From contig NZ_CP006571.1 in the NCBI RefSeq assembly GCF_000583875.1, positions 124,001-188,000 of the forward strand: a stretch of 64,000 nucleotides of DNA. The letters are read 5' to 3'. This DNA is from Chlamydia avium 10DC88. GTDB lineage: Bacteria; Chlamydiota; Chlamydiia; Chlamydiales; Chlamydiaceae. Below the pieces are notes generated by a model. That model did no database searches, had not been told where the DNA came from, and was given only the letters and a program-made list of their open reading frames with translations. Below are positions 1 through 8,968 of this stretch, piece after piece. A program made the translations under genes and the position numbers. The stretch's first letter is position 1; every line of letters starts with the position of its first letter.

Positions 1-123
1 GTCTTTGCTTTCCAAGACAATATTCCCTTGTTCTTGGGAAGTTTCTTGAACCTCTGTAGAATCAAGAGATACATGAGAGATAAGAGTAGAAGAAACTAAT
101 AGAAAATGAATGGAGGACTTCAT
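1..123 (-). CDS. Partial CDS, N-terminus of a probable polymorphic membrane protein (Pmp)
   Basis: Reading leftward from an ATG at 121-123, the frame stays open for 41 codons to the window edge. The first residues (MKSSIHFLLVSSTL) form a signal peptide: Lys followed by a hydrophobic run of about 12 residues. An acidic, Gln/Glu/Ser-rich mature start follows. From memory, chlamydial Pmp autotransporters often begin MK.SI..VLVSS, so a Pmp secreted through Sec and displayed on the outer membrane is the best guess. No GG[A/L/I/V][I/L/Y] or FXXN repeats can be checked because only the leader lies in the window. The Shine-Dalgarno site is weak. It is transcribed away from the DUF378 gene on the same strand. 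Confidence 0.5.
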   Translation of the reverse strand, partial: MKSSIHFLLVSSTLISHVSLDSTEVQETSQEQGNIVLESKD

Positions 124-342
124 AAACAATCTTTATTGCAAAACCGTTACTTGGTTTTTAGAGTAGAGGAAAAAGTGAAATAAATCACAAGAAGATTTTG
201 TTCTCAATAGAACAAAACAAACCAAGGATCTTATTAGATTAATCTTATGTTTTTAATAATAAAACGATTAATATAAAATGATTCTTGGTTTTTTTCGTGT
301 ATTATGGGCCATAAAATCAGAAGACCTAAAAAACAGAAGCGC

Positions 343-618
343 CTAATTTTTAGGATCACAATGATGGGTAGAATGCCCTTTAGGACAGCAATCTTTGGAT
401 GAATGTTTTTTAGAACAGCAACTGCAACAGCCTATGAAATAAAGAATACCGGCAAGTCCTATGATAATGTAAGTAATATTTGTTGCTGATGTATTGGCTC
501 CTCCGCATAATCGTTCAATTATGTTGATTTTGTAGTGAGTTAACCCCACAATACCGACATTTAATGCGCTAAGAACAACGATAAGACAGGATAGTCCCCG
601 AACAAGTTTGCCTAGCAT
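343..618 (-). CDS. DUF378-type small membrane protein with Cys/His-rich tail (CT001-like)
   Basis: A 91-residue protein. Residues 8-27 and about 48-66 are hydrophobic, and the first segment carries the ALNVGIVGL stretch that resembles the DUF378 signature (LNWGLVG). The last 25 residues are rich in Cys and His (CCSCCSKKH, CCPKGH, HHC), which suggests metal or disulphide chemistry on one face of the membrane; this is inference. By position it matches the gene preceding gatC in C. trachomatis (CT001, recalled). A good AGGAGAA ribosome site precedes the ATG. It is divergent from gatC across about 195 bp of AT-rich promoter DNA. Its function is unknown. Confidence 0.8.
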   Translation of the reverse strand: MLGKLVRGLSCLIVVLSALNVGIVGLTHYKINIIERLCGGANTSATNITYIIIGLAGILYFIGCCSCCSKKHSSKDCCPKGHSTHHCDPKN

Positions 619-813
619 TGCTTTTCTCCTAAATGATGTATACTTAATTCCACCTTTTAATCTTTTTTATAATTTAATAAAGATTTTTTTTACTTGTGAT
701 TTCTTGAAGAGACATTGACTTTTTGCATACAAGGAGTTAAGTTTGGCAAGAAGTTTTTTCGTTAATCCATAGTAAAACTATGGTTCTTCATTGAACAGCA
801 CAGGGGGTAGGCA

Positions 814-1116
814 ATGAAACGAACATATTTAGAAAGAGAAGATATTGTTACGCTGGCTAAGCTTTCTGCTTTAGATTTAAGTGAAGAACTCATACAGGAG
901 TATAGCACTTCATTGAATGATGTAATTCACACTATGGAAGAAACTATCTCCATGGATGTCGTAGACGTTGTTGATGACTTACCCTTAATTCAAGTTGTTG
1001 GTCCTGAGGATTTACGAGAAGATATTGTGACTTCAAATTTTTCACGAGAGGAGTTTCTCACTAATGTTCCGGAATCATTAGGAGGATTAGTCAAAGTCCC
1101 TACGATAATTAAATAG
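814..1116 (+). CDS. gatC: Glutamyl/aspartyl-tRNA amidotransferase subunit C
   Basis: A 100-residue GatC, the small belt subunit that stabilises GatA-GatB. With them it converts Glu-tRNA(Gln) and Asp-tRNA(Asn) to the amide forms in organisms that lack GlnRS and AsnRS. The N-terminus (EREDIVTLAKLSALDLSEE) has the family pattern of a helix beginning 'v..lakLa.l.l.e', and the C-terminal part has the usual 'R.D' element (EDLREDIV). It opens an operon: gatA starts 16 bp after its stop and gatB overlaps gatA. GGGGG at 802-806 lies 7 nt upstream of the ATG. Confidence 0.93.
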   Translation: MKRTYLEREDIVTLAKLSALDLSEELIQEYSTSLNDVIHTMEETISMDVVDVVDDLPLIQVVGPEDLREDIVTSNFSREEFLTNVPESLGGLVKVPTIIK

Positions 1117-1132
1117 AGAGAAGCAGGAAACT

Positions 1133-2611
1133 ATGTATCAAAAGAGTGCCTTAGAGTTAAGAAATGCTGTAGCTCAGGGAGAGCTTTCTGCTACAGCAAT
1201 AGTTAAGTATTTTTATAGTAGAATACAAGAAGAGGATAGTCGCATAGGAGCCTTTCTTTCTCTCTGCCAGGATAGAGCATATGAAAAAGCAGCTCATATA
1301 GATGAAAAGCGTGCACAAGGCAAACCTTTAGGAAAGTTAGCTGGTATCCCCATAGGAATTAAGGATAACATCCATATTTCTGGTTTGCGTACCACGTGTG
1401 CTTCAAAGATGTTGGAAAATTATGTAGCTCCGTTTAGTGCTACTGTGGTGGAACGCATAGAAGCAGAAGATGGCATTATCTTAGGGAAACTCAATATGGA
1501 TGAGTTCGCCATGGGATCGACGACACAATACTCTGCTTTTCATCCTACGAGAAATCCTTGGGATTTGTCTTGTGTCCCCGGAGGATCTTCGGGAGGATCT
1601 GCAGCGGCAGTAGCTTCAAGGTTTTGTCCCATAGCTTTGGGATCTGATACAGGGGGATCTATACGTCAGCCCGCTGCATTTTGTGGTATTGTAGGATTCA
1701 AGCCTTCCTATGGAGCTGTGTCGCGCTATGGTTTAGTCGCTTTCGGTTCTTCTTTGGATCAGATCGGTCCTCTAACTACGGTTGTTGAAGATGTAGCGCT
1801 CGCTATGGATGCTTTTGTAGGTAAGGATGATAAAGATCCTACATCGAAGCATTTTTTCATAGGATCGTTTCAGGAGGCATTATCTTTAGAAGTACCTCAG
1901 TTAATCGGTGTCCCTAAGAGATTTTTAGAGGGACTGAGAGAAGATATTAAAGAGAACTTTTTCGTATCCCTAGAGGTTTTAGAGAAACAGGGAAGCCGGA
2001 TAGTAGATATTGATTTGGATATTTTACGCCATGCGGTTCCTGTATATTATATTTTAGCATCTGCAGAAGCTAGTGCTAACCTAGCACGTTTTGATGGAAT
2101 TCGTTATGGTTATCGGTCTCCTGAAGCTAAAACCATAGAGGAAGTGTACACTTTATCCCGGGCTCAGGGATTCGGAAAGGAAGTAATGCGGAGAATTCTT
2201 TTAGGAAACTATGTACTATCTGCAGAGAGACAAAATATTTATTATAAGAAAGGTACTGCTGTTCGTACAAAAATCATACAAGCTTTCCAGAAAGCCTATG
2301 AAGTATGTGATGTCATTGCTATGCCTGTATGTTCATGTCCCGCATTTCCTTTTGGAGAGATTTTAGATCCTACGTCTTTATATCTTCAGGATATCTATAC
2401 TGTAGCTGTGAACCTAGCCTATCTACCCGCGATTGCTGTCCCATCAGGGTTTTCTAGAGAAGGGCTGCCTCTAGGATTTCAAATTATTGGAAAGCGAGGC
2501 CAAGATCAGCAAGTTTGTCAGGTAGGCTATAGTTTCCAAGAACATTCCGGAATAAAAAATATTTTTCCTACAGAATGTAGGAAAACTCTTGATGGAGGGA
2601 TAAAATCATGA
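1133..2611 (+). CDS. gatA: Glutamyl/aspartyl-tRNA amidotransferase subunit A
   Basis: A 492-residue amidase-signature enzyme. It hydrolyses Gln and channels ammonia to GatB for tRNA-dependent amidation. The Ser-cisSer-Lys triad is visible: Lys in GIPIGIKDN (about residue 77), and the signature stretch [12 protein letters not shown] with [16 protein letters not shown] (about 150-185). The length is normal for GatA. It starts 16 bp after gatC behind a GAAGCAGGAAA ribosome site, and its last four bases overlap the gatB start (ATGA), so translation of A and B is coupled. Confidence 0.96.
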   Translation: MYQKSALELRNAVAQGELSATAIVKYFYSRIQEEDSRIGAFLSLCQDRAYEKAAHIDEKRAQGKPLGKLAGIPIGIKDNIHISGLRTTCASKMLENYVAPFSATVVERIEAEDGIILGKLNMDEFAMGSTTQYSAFHPTRNPWDLSCVPGGSSGGSAAAVASRFCPIALGSDTGGSIRQPAAFCGIVGFKPSYGAVSRYGLVAFGSSLDQIGPLTTVVEDVALAMDAFVGKDDKDPTSKHFFIGSFQEALSLEVPQLIGVPKRFLEGLREDIKENFFVSLEVLEKQGSRIVDIDLDILRHAVPVYYILASAEASANLARFDGIRYGYRSPEAKTIEEVYTLSRAQGFGKEVMRRILLGNYVLSAERQNIYYKKGTAVRTKIIQAFQKAYEVCDVIAMPVCSCPAFPFGEILDPTSLYLQDIYTVAVNLAYLPAIAVPSGFSREGLPLGFQIIGKRGQDQQVCQVGYSFQEHSGIKNIFPTECRKTLDGGIKS

Positions 2612-4074
2612 GCAGTATTTATGCTGATTGGGAATCCGTCATAGGTTTGGAAGTCCACGTAGAATTGAATACAACATCCAAATTGTTTAGTGGAGCTCGC
2701 AATCGTTTTGGTGATGAACCTAATACCAATATCTCTCCTGTATGCACAGGATTACCCGGAACATTACCCGTATTAAATAAAGAAGCGGTGAGAAAAGCTG
2801 TTTTATTTGGTTGTGCTGTTCAGGGTGAAATTGCCTTATTTAGTCGTTTCGATAGGAAGTCTTACTTTTATCCAGATAGTCCAAGAAACTTCCAAATTAC
2901 TCAGTTTGATTATCCTATTGTTCGCGGTGGTTATGTGAAAGCTTTAGTTCAAGGGGAAGAACGTTATTTCGAGTTGTCTCAAGCACACATGGAAGATGAT
3001 GCTGGCATGCTAAAACACTTCGGTAATTTTGCTGGTGTTGATTATAATCGCGCGGGTGTCCCCTTAATAGAAATTGTATCTAAGCCGTGTATGTTTTGCT
3101 CGGAAGATGCTGTAGCTTATGCAACAGCTTTAGTATCTTTACTCGATTACATCGGGATTTCTGACTGCAATATGGAAGAAGGTTCTGTTCGCTTTGACGT
3201 AAATATTTCTGTACGACCAAAGGGAAGTCAGGAACTACGTAATAAAGTAGAAATTAAAAACATGAATTCTTTTGCATTTATGGCACAGGCTCTGGAAGCT
3301 GAAAAACGTCGCCAGGTAGATGAATATTTCGCTCATCCACATCAGGATCCTAAGCAAGTAATTCCAGGAGCAACCTACCGATGGGATCCAGAGAAAAAGA
3401 AAACAGTATTAATGCGTCTTAAAGAACGCGCCGAAGATTATAAGTATTTTATAGAGCCTGATCTTCCAGTATTGCAGTTAACAGAGGACTATATTAATGA
3501 GGTTCGCGCTACTCTTCCCGAGCTACCCTATGATAAATACCAAAGGTATTTAAAAGATTATGACATTGCTGAGGATATCGCAGCTATTTTGATCAGCGAT
3601 AAATATATTGCTCAGTTTTTTGAAGCCGCTGCTGCACATTGTACAAATTATCGTTCTCTTTCTAATTGGGTGACTGTAGAGTTTATAGGTCGATGTAAGA
3701 ACTTAGGGAAAAAGTTAGCTTTTGTAGGGATTCTTCCTGAGCATATTGCTCAATTAGTGGATTTTATCGATCGCGGAGTGATCACAGGGAAAATCGCTAA
3801 AGATATAGCAGATATGATGATGGCTTCTCCAGCTAAAAGTCCTGAAGATATTCTGAAGGAAAATCCTGATTTACTGCCAATGACAGATGAAAGCGCTTTG
3901 TTATCTATTATAATGGAAGTTGTTCAAGCAAATCCACAATCTGTGGTGGATTATCGCAATGGAAAGACAAAGGCATTAGGATTTTTAGTAGGGCAGATTA
4001 TGAAGCGTACACAAGGGAAAGCACCTCCTCATCGGGTGAATGCTTTGCTACTTGTAGAATTAGGAAAGCAGTAA
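2608..4074 (+). CDS. gatB: Aspartyl/glutamyl-tRNA amidotransferase subunit B
   Basis: A 488-residue GatB, the kinase/transamidase subunit that activates the carboxylate of Glu-tRNA(Gln) or Asp-tRNA(Asn). It begins [15 protein letters not shown], the hallmark GatB start, and contains [14 protein letters not shown] and [17 protein letters not shown]. The C-terminal YqeY-like helical region ends with [18 protein letters not shown], the tRNA-binding tail. It is the last gene of gatCAB; the ATG overlaps the gatA stop (ATGA). A strong inverted repeat follows 22 bp after the stop. Confidence 0.97.
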   Translation: MSSIYADWESVIGLEVHVELNTTSKLFSGARNRFGDEPNTNISPVCTGLPGTLPVLNKEAVRKAVLFGCAVQGEIALFSRFDRKSYFYPDSPRNFQITQFDYPIVRGGYVKALVQGEERYFELSQAHMEDDAGMLKHFGNFAGVDYNRAGVPLIEIVSKPCMFCSEDAVAYATALVSLLDYIGISDCNMEEGSVRFDVNISVRPKGSQELRNKVEIKNMNSFAFMAQALEAEKRRQVDEYFAHPHQDPKQVIPGATYRWDPEKKKTVLMRLKERAEDYKYFIEPDLPVLQLTEDYINEVRATLPELPYDKYQRYLKDYDIAEDIAAILISDKYIAQFFEAAAAHCTNYRSLSNWVTVEFIGRCKNLGKKLAFVGILPEHIAQLVDFIDRGVITGKIAKDIADMMMASPAKSPEDILKENPDLLPMTDESALLSIIMEVVQANPQSVVDYRNGKTKALGFLVGQIMKRTQGKAPPHRVNALLLVELGKQ

Positions 4075-4095
4075 CAGAAATTCTACCATTTGGTA

Positions 4096-4138
4096 AAACA
4101 GCTCTTTCGAAGTAAATTTTTCAAAGAGCTGTTTATTT
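4096..4138 (+). terminator. Intrinsic terminator after gatB
   Basis: Perfect 12-bp arms (4096-4107 AAACAGCTCTTT and 4123-4134 AAAGAGCTGTTT) around a 15-nt loop, followed by ATTTCTT. It lies between gatB and the convergent Inc gene ending at 4198, so it may serve both strands. Confidence 0.75.
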
Positions 4139-4197
4139 CTTGACATTCTTTAGATCTAAAGGAGAGTTAAGAATACAATACTTAGTCTAAATACTTT

Positions 4198-5310
4198 CTA
4201 TTTTCTCTTTCTTTTAAGTTTCTTTTTTTTAAGTTTTTCGTCTGAAGAGGCTTCCTCTTCTTCTTTCTTTTGATGTTCCTCTTGTTGATCTCTAGTTCTA
4301 GATTTTGTTTTTTCTATTTTAGGTGTTCGTATAATAGATGATTGGTGATCTAGATTCTTCGACGAACTTATAGGAAGTGGGGAAGAAATACTACCCAGAG
4401 GAACAGTAGTTAAAGGTAATGATGTATCTGGGGAAGCTGAAGGCAAAGCTGTAGGTAGAGAAAAAGTCTCCGTTAGCTTTTTTTGATTTTGGACAGAATC
4501 TTCATCATTTGAAGAGTCGGGTTCATAACCACCGGAAAATAGTTTCTCTATCGCATTGGATCGTCTGGGAAGCCGTATATTCCCTTGATGACACTTGTAT
4601 AGTCGTTGTCGCCGAGAAGCAAGTCTTGCTTGTTGGGAGAGTCGTGTATATTTGGCAGACTCAGATATTTGTTTGTTTCTTTTCTTAGCCAAGAGTTTCT
4701 CATCTTTTATTGTTTTAGAAGCTCCTAGAGGTGTGGAAGATTGGTCTGCAAATCGAATAATTTTTTGCTGTTGTTTAACGAGGGCTTCGGTTTTAAAGTG
4801 TTGGAAGGTAACTTTATGCAATGAAATTAAAGATAAACCTATAGTCATTATTCCCATTATAAATAATGGGTTTGCAACAATTAGAATACTGCCTCCAGAA
4901 GCTATAAAGGCAGATGCTAAAAGTGCTGAGGCTATCCCTAACAAAATAAAAGGTAGGCATACAGCTACTAGGGTATCAGCAATTTTTTGTGCTCGTGGAG
5001 TCTGGGCGACATCAGAAACTAACATGGCTAAGCCCAGGGTACCAAGAACAAAACCGGGAATTAAACCAAATAAGAGTAATCCCTGTCCATGTGAGGCAAC
5101 CAGAATACCTATAATGGCAATGACAGCAAGAGCGAGAATAGTAATGTCATAGACATAGCGCATGCAGGGCTTACGATCAGGAAGAGAAAGGAGTCTGTTT
5201 AAGAGGCTTGAGGGAGCAGTCGATGGTCTATCCCCGATTATGGTCTGATGTCTAGGAGGAGAAAAAGACGATTGTCCTGCAGTGCATAGAACGTTACTCA
5301 TATGCCTCAC
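4198..5310 (-). CDS. Inc membrane protein at the CT005/IncV position
   Basis: A 370-residue protein. The N-terminal 45 residues are polar, then about residues 50-165 hold two pairs of closely spaced hydrophobic segments, the bilobed pattern of chlamydial inclusion-membrane proteins. The remaining 200 residues are charged, rich in Ser, Lys and Arg, with an acidic Ser patch (GYEPDSSNDEDS) and a KEEEEASSDEK plus KKKKLKRKRK tail. By position after gatB it matches CT005, known in C. trachomatis as IncV, which tethers the endoplasmic reticulum through VAP proteins. I see no clear FFAT motif. The acidic Ser patches look like casein-kinase-2 sites (inference). Export would be by type III secretion. 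Confidence 0.8.
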   Translation of the reverse strand: MRHMSNVLCTAGQSSFSPPRHQTIIGDRPSTAPSSLLNRLLSLPDRKPCMRYVYDITILALAVIAIIGILVASHGQGLLLFGLIPGFVLGTLGLAMLVSDVAQTPRAQKIADTLVAVCLPFILLGIASALLASAFIASGGSILIVANPLFIMGIMTIGLSLISLHKVTFQHFKTEALVKQQQKIIRFADQSSTPLGASKTIKDEKLLAKKRNKQISESAKYTRLSQQARLASRRQRLYKCHQGNIRLPRRSNAIEKLFSGGYEPDSSNDEDSVQNQKKLTETFSLPTALPSASPDTSLPLTTVPLGSISSPLPISSSKNLDHQSSIIRTPKIEKTKSRTRDQQEEHQKKEEEEASSDEKLKKKKLKRKRK

Positions 5311-5522
5311 CCTATTCTTTTTTAATTATTTTATAATCATAGATTTATCATATTATAATACTTTACTTTGTTTATTTGGAGGATTTTATTTTGTTAATTT
5401 ATTGTAAAGATTTAAAAAAATATATATATATTATTTGTGTTCATAAACACAGTTTCATAAGGAAGAAACATAAGGAAATGTATAGGGAGATAAAAATATT
5501 TTAAGATCCGAAAGAAAATTTT

Positions 5523-5987
5523 TTAGACACTCTGAGGAAGCATAGCAGAGAACAGTTCCCTATGGATGTTTAAAAGGGTAGCACTAGTTCCTACGGCTCC
5601 TAATATACCAATCATTAGGAACACCACTTCCGGGGAAATCATAATAAGACAGAATACTGCAGTGACAATGAATGCGGTAACCAGAATACTCATTGCCCAT
5701 GCTACGAAGTAGTGTAGGTTAGACATGATACTTCTTGTGGAAATACATTTTGTCAGGAAAATTACAGGAAGTAAGATAGTGCCAATGAGGGAAGCTAGAG
5801 GAAAGGTGAAAACTTTCATCGTCCCAAGAATAGTGGAAACGACAACCTCAATAATCATTGCCGATTTGGGGTGGAGAAGAGCTTGATTTTGACAATGACG
5901 TGCCAAAACTCTCTCTGAGAACGTTAGGTCAAAATAAATGCGAGCACCCTTTTGACACAATTCACGACAATTCATTTTAGACAACAA
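5523..5987 (-). CDS. Small multi-pass membrane protein (CT006-like)
   Basis: A 154-residue protein. The N-terminal 40 residues are soluble and contain four Cys (NCRELCQKGAR, ARHCQNQ). Hydrophobic segments follow at about 47-77 and 85-140. I do not recognise a domain. By gene order (gatB, CT005-like, this gene, barrel-like gene, rnhC) it corresponds to CT006 of C. trachomatis, a hypothetical protein. An Inc role is possible because the hydrophobic stretches are long and paired, but there is no recognisable cytosolic domain. The alternative is an ordinary inner-membrane protein. The 211 bp upstream are very AT-rich and could hold its own promoter. Confidence 0.7.
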   Translation of the reverse strand: MLSKMNCRELCQKGARIYFDLTFSERVLARHCQNQALLHPKSAMIIEVVVSTILGTMKVFTFPLASLIGTILLPVIFLTKCISTRSIMSNLHYFVAWAMSILVTAFIVTAVFCLIMISPEVVFLMIGILGAVGTSATLLNIHRELFSAMLPQSV

Positions 5988-6082
5988 GTTCCCATTATTA
6001 TTTTTAGAAGTAAAATTTTATGTGGTTGCAATTTTTAGTACAATGGTAAATCAACAATCAAAATAAAATAATTATTTTATTT

Positions 6083-7033
6083 TTAAAATGTTACCACTGC
6101 AGATCCTCCGAAAAATATCGAAGTCTTAAAAGGATAACTCGTGCTTTGATTATTATGACTATCTGCTAAGGATATGTCCTTTCCTAGAGACCAGCCGTAA
6201 AATGCTTTAATAAAACTTCCTGGCCAAGGAGTAAGTTTAATATTTCCTTCAATTTCTCTTCCTTGATATTCAAAAATTCCTTCGGAAGAAGATAGGTTGT
6301 TTTTAGGAAGCTTTTTTCTGAATCGTGTTAGACGGTAAGCAGTTCCAAAGTTACATACAGAAGTACATTTATATTCTAATGAGAAATTTAATGGATAAAT
6401 ACAATTAATAGTTAGTTGGTCATTGAGTTTATAAGAAGCTCCAAGTAGGGGCCAAGCTTTTTCTTGATGTAACCCCGTTTCATTGATTACTCCAAAGATC
6501 GCAGAGAGTTGGGGTGTAGCTTGATATTTTCCAGATAATACTGCTTGATATAGGCCATAGCCAATTTCAAGATTTTCTGGATCAAGAAAAGAAGAAAACA
6601 CCACAGACCATTGCCAATTCGTTAAGGATACTGTGTAGGCGCCTAAAGAAAACATGAGATAGTTGTAGTATGACTTATCTTGAAATGTGGCATAGCCTAA
6701 TAATGATTTGGGATCCTCTTCTGAGGGCTGTGTATGATCCCAGTGGATATCAACACCTACGTAACCCGTAGATAGGAGTAATCCGAATTGAGGAGTCAGG
6801 GGTAGGGTAAAAAGAAGAGAAGCATCAGATTGGCATAGACCTAAGGATTGATGAGGCAGCTTTTTAAAATCAGCATTTTCAATTTGCAAATATTGCATTT
6901 GTAAAGAAAAAGGGCGGGGTTGAGGGGCTTCATACGCTTCCTTATCAATGCCGCAGGCATCATGAATAATGTAAATAGGAGTAGAAATAAGCTGACCAGC
7001 GAGAGTGAGTAGATGAAAAAACAACTTCAACAT
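6083..7033 (-). CDS. Probable outer-membrane beta-barrel protein (CT007-like)
   Basis: A 316-residue protein with an N-terminal signal-like segment (MLKLFFHLLTLAGQLISTPIY). After it come alternating hydrophobic/polar strands rich in Tyr, Trp and Gly, and the last residue is Phe (GGSAVVTF), the usual end of a barrel inserted by BamA. Strand-like pieces include FGLLLSTGYVGVDIHW, WQWSVVFSSF and FIKAFYGWSLG. No enzymatic motif is visible. It sits between CT006-like and rnhC as CT007 does. Function unknown; a porin-like or structural envelope role is inferred from composition only. Confidence 0.65.
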   Translation of the reverse strand: MLKLFFHLLTLAGQLISTPIYIIHDACGIDKEAYEAPQPRPFSLQMQYLQIENADFKKLPHQSLGLCQSDASLLFTLPLTPQFGLLLSTGYVGVDIHWDHTQPSEEDPKSLLGYATFQDKSYYNYLMFSLGAYTVSLTNWQWSVVFSSFLDPENLEIGYGLYQAVLSGKYQATPQLSAIFGVINETGLHQEKAWPLLGASYKLNDQLTINCIYPLNFSLEYKCTSVCNFGTAYRLTRFRKKLPKNNLSSSEGIFEYQGREIEGNIKLTPWPGSFIKAFYGWSLGKDISLADSHNNQSTSYPFKTSIFFGGSAVVTF

Positions 7034-7160
7034 ATTCCTGTCTCAGGGGAGGATTTCAATCATTTGTTGAACCTCTCATACTAACTTCTTATAAGATAGA
7101 TTACTACTGATTTTCGTATTCTTTTATTTCTATTACTTATGATGAGAATATGTTGTCAGG

Positions 7161-8051
7161 TTATGTAGAGCAAATTTCATGAAATGTTTTAAAGTGGGTT
7201 TTACATAATAAAGGTAAGACATCTTTGCCTAAGGAATGAAGGATGGATCTTCCCGCAATTTTAACTTGAGTAGATGCTCCTCTGGGAAGTTTTACTGAAA
7301 ATCGTTGTTCTAGTTGTGTCATTGTTGAGACAAAAGCCTCCCGAGCAAGTATGGAGGCTGCTGCGACAACAATATCTTGTTCTCCATGGGTTTTTTGAAA
7401 TACAGGGAGGTCCACATGTTTTTTTTCTAAAGCTTGGAGTAGGACATTTTCAGATGCGAATTGATCTGAAATAGCGAAGACATTTCCTGCAGGGCGAGGG
7501 GCTAATTGATCAATGATAGTTGCGTGTGCCCAAGCTAAAAGGAGATTCAAGTTTTTGAATTTTTTATAGAGTTCGTTGTATTTTTCTGGATAAAGAACCA
7601 ATACCCTATAAAGGCAAGAAGTACGGATTTTTCTAGCTAAAGAAACTATTTGTGAATCTTTGAGTAACTTTGAATCCCGAATTTTTGTTTTATACAGGTC
7701 TTTCAGAATATCTTCGCTAGAAGCATATACCCCTGCTATACATAGGGGACCGAAAAAATCTCCTTTTCCTGATTCATCGATCCCCAAACGGGGGCGGAGA
7801 TCTTGCTGCATATCCTGGTAGGAAAATGTAAGTAGAATTTCTGGTTCTAAAAAAAACTCAATAAATTCTTGAGATCCTTTTCCTTGAACAACAAGTTTCC
7901 CTGAAGAGTATAGAGTACAGTTCACCGAAGGAGAGCGTGCTGAAAAAATTGTATGTGGAGGATATGAAAATACAAAACTTTTTTCCTCTAAGCGAGATTT
8001 CAACAAGTTATATAGGGAAGGTGATATCTGAGTAACAAAGGGTGTAGACAT
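7161..8051 (-). CDS. rnhC: Ribonuclease HIII
   Basis: A 296-residue RNase H of the type 2 fold that cleaves RNA in RNA-DNA hybrids. The N-terminal 90 residues form the TBP-like substrate-binding domain found in RNase HIII and not in HII. The catalytic domain starts LGIDESGKGDFFGPLC, the Asp-Glu-Ser-Gly-Lys-Gly-Asp signature of HIII (HII has DExG without the Lys). The third acidic residue lies in FAISDQFAS. The catalytic core is complete. It is divergent from the rodZ-like gene. Confidence 0.93.
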   Translation of the reverse strand: MSTPFVTQISPSLYNLLKSRLEEKSFVFSYPPHTIFSARSPSVNCTLYSSGKLVVQGKGSQEFIEFFLEPEILLTFSYQDMQQDLRPRLGIDESGKGDFFGPLCIAGVYASSEDILKDLYKTKIRDSKLLKDSQIVSLARKIRTSCLYRVLVLYPEKYNELYKKFKNLNLLLAWAHATIIDQLAPRPAGNVFAISDQFASENVLLQALEKKHVDLPVFQKTHGEQDIVVAAASILAREAFVSTMTQLEQRFSVKLPRGASTQVKIAGRSILHSLGKDVLPLLCKTHFKTFHEICST

Positions 8052-8069
8052 AATGTGTAGTGATTCATT

Positions 8070-8234
8070 TTAATTAAAATCTATATGGGCAACAGCATCT
8101 CTGTCTTTTACAGATGGTGGTTCATCTTTATCTAAGGCAATGCTATTCGCTCCTAGGGATTTTAAATACAAATTAAACGTTAATTTTGTATATTCTTGCA
8201 ATAGGGCAGGATTTGTTCCCCTAATGGAAAGTAG
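8070..8234 (-). pseudogene. Short open frame with protein-like composition upstream of rnhC
   Basis: The minus strand is open for 54 codons between stops at 8235-8237 and 8070-8072. It ends LYLKSLGANSIALDKDEP then PSVKDRDAVAHIDFN, a sensible amino-acid mix unlike the AT-rich spacer around it. It has no ATG or GTG. The only usual start is TTG at 8199-8201 (43 aa), and the nearest purine-rich site (AGGGGA) is about 15 nt too far upstream. It stops 18 nt before the rnhC ATG. It could be the surviving tail of a lost gene or a very small TTG-initiated gene. I do not recognise the sequence. Confidence 0.35.
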
Positions 8235-8289
8235 TTAAGTCAACAATCCTAGATATAAAATGCAGATATTTTAAGTATAAGCAAGGGCC

Positions 8290-8721
8290 ATGTCAGAACA
8301 TATTCATCAAGAATTCGTGCGTTTAGGAGAAATTTTTCGGAATAAACGAGAAGAAAAATCGTTATCGCTGAAGGATGTTGAGACGGCAACTTCTATTCGT
8401 TATTCCTGTTTAGAAGCTATAGAAACAGGATGTCTGGGGAAATTAATTTCTCCAATTTATGCTCAAGGATTTATAAAAAAATATGCCACATATTTAGGGC
8501 TAGATAGTGAACGTATCCTTCAAGAACATCCCTATGTGCTTAAAATCTTCAAAGAATTTTCAGAACATAATATGGAAATGTTGCTAGATCTTGAATCTCT
8601 AGGAGGAAGGAATTCCCCGGAAAAAGCAATTCGTAGTTGGTCAAACCTTTGGTGGGCAGGTCTTGTAGTTATGGGTGGGATTGTCATTTGGTGGTTAGGC
8701 TCTGCGCTTTCTATTTTTTAA
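8290..8721 (+). CDS. rodZ: RodZ-like HTH membrane protein (CT009-like)
   Basis: A 143-residue protein. Residues 8-85 form the RodZ-type helix-turn-helix (LGEIFRNKREEKSLSLKDVE, then SIRYSCLEAIETG and SPIYAQGFIKKYATYLGLD), which binds MreB in other bacteria. One membrane helix follows at about 117-138 (WWAGLVVMGGIVIWWLG), and the protein ends at once, without the periplasmic beta domain of E. coli RodZ. The short form is known in Chlamydia (CT009, reported as a RodZ homologue). It would anchor MreB at the division plane, since Chlamydia divides without FtsZ. It is divergent from rnhC. Confidence 0.85.
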   Translation: MSEHIHQEFVRLGEIFRNKREEKSLSLKDVETATSIRYSCLEAIETGCLGKLISPIYAQGFIKKYATYLGLDSERILQEHPYVLKIFKEFSEHNMEMLLDLESLGGRNSPEKAIRSWSNLWWAGLVVMGGIVIWWLGSALSIF

Positions 8722-8885
8722 TCCCTGTATTTTCCCAAGAGATTAATTCTATATTCATGGAACATTATCCCATTATTTAGTTCAGGTGTATAGTAATTTT
8801 CTGATTTTTATCTTTTCTAAAAGCAAGCTTTTTAAATGAGTGAATGTATAAAGAAAGTAGTTAAGTGAAAATAGAACTACTTATT

Positions 8886-8926
8886 AAAAGCTATAAAAGG
8901 CAGAAAACATCCGCCTTTCATAGTTT
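8886..8926. terminator. Bidirectional hairpin between convergent genes
   Basis: An imperfect inverted repeat, AAAAGCTATAAAAGGC against GCCTTTCATAGTTTT, with one bulged G and one mismatch. The loop is AGAAAACATCC, and A-rich/T-rich flanks give a U-run on both strands. It lies between the rodZ-like gene (plus) and the first Cys-rich gene (minus). Confidence 0.65.
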
Positions 8927-8968
8927 TGATGTGATTTTTGTAAATCACCTAAATTAATAGAAATGTTT

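Noticed and set aside
715-743. Promoter for gatC (TTGACT ... TAAGTT)
   Set aside because: The -35 is good but the -10 is poor, so I did not list it.
4595-5152. 185-codon plus-strand frame inside the IncV-position gene
   Set aside because: It is antisense to hydrophobic codons of a good Inc gene and has no SD.
8886-8926. Hairpin between the rodZ-like and Cys-rich genes as a possible small RNA
   Set aside because: A bidirectional terminator between convergent genes explains it without extra assumptions.
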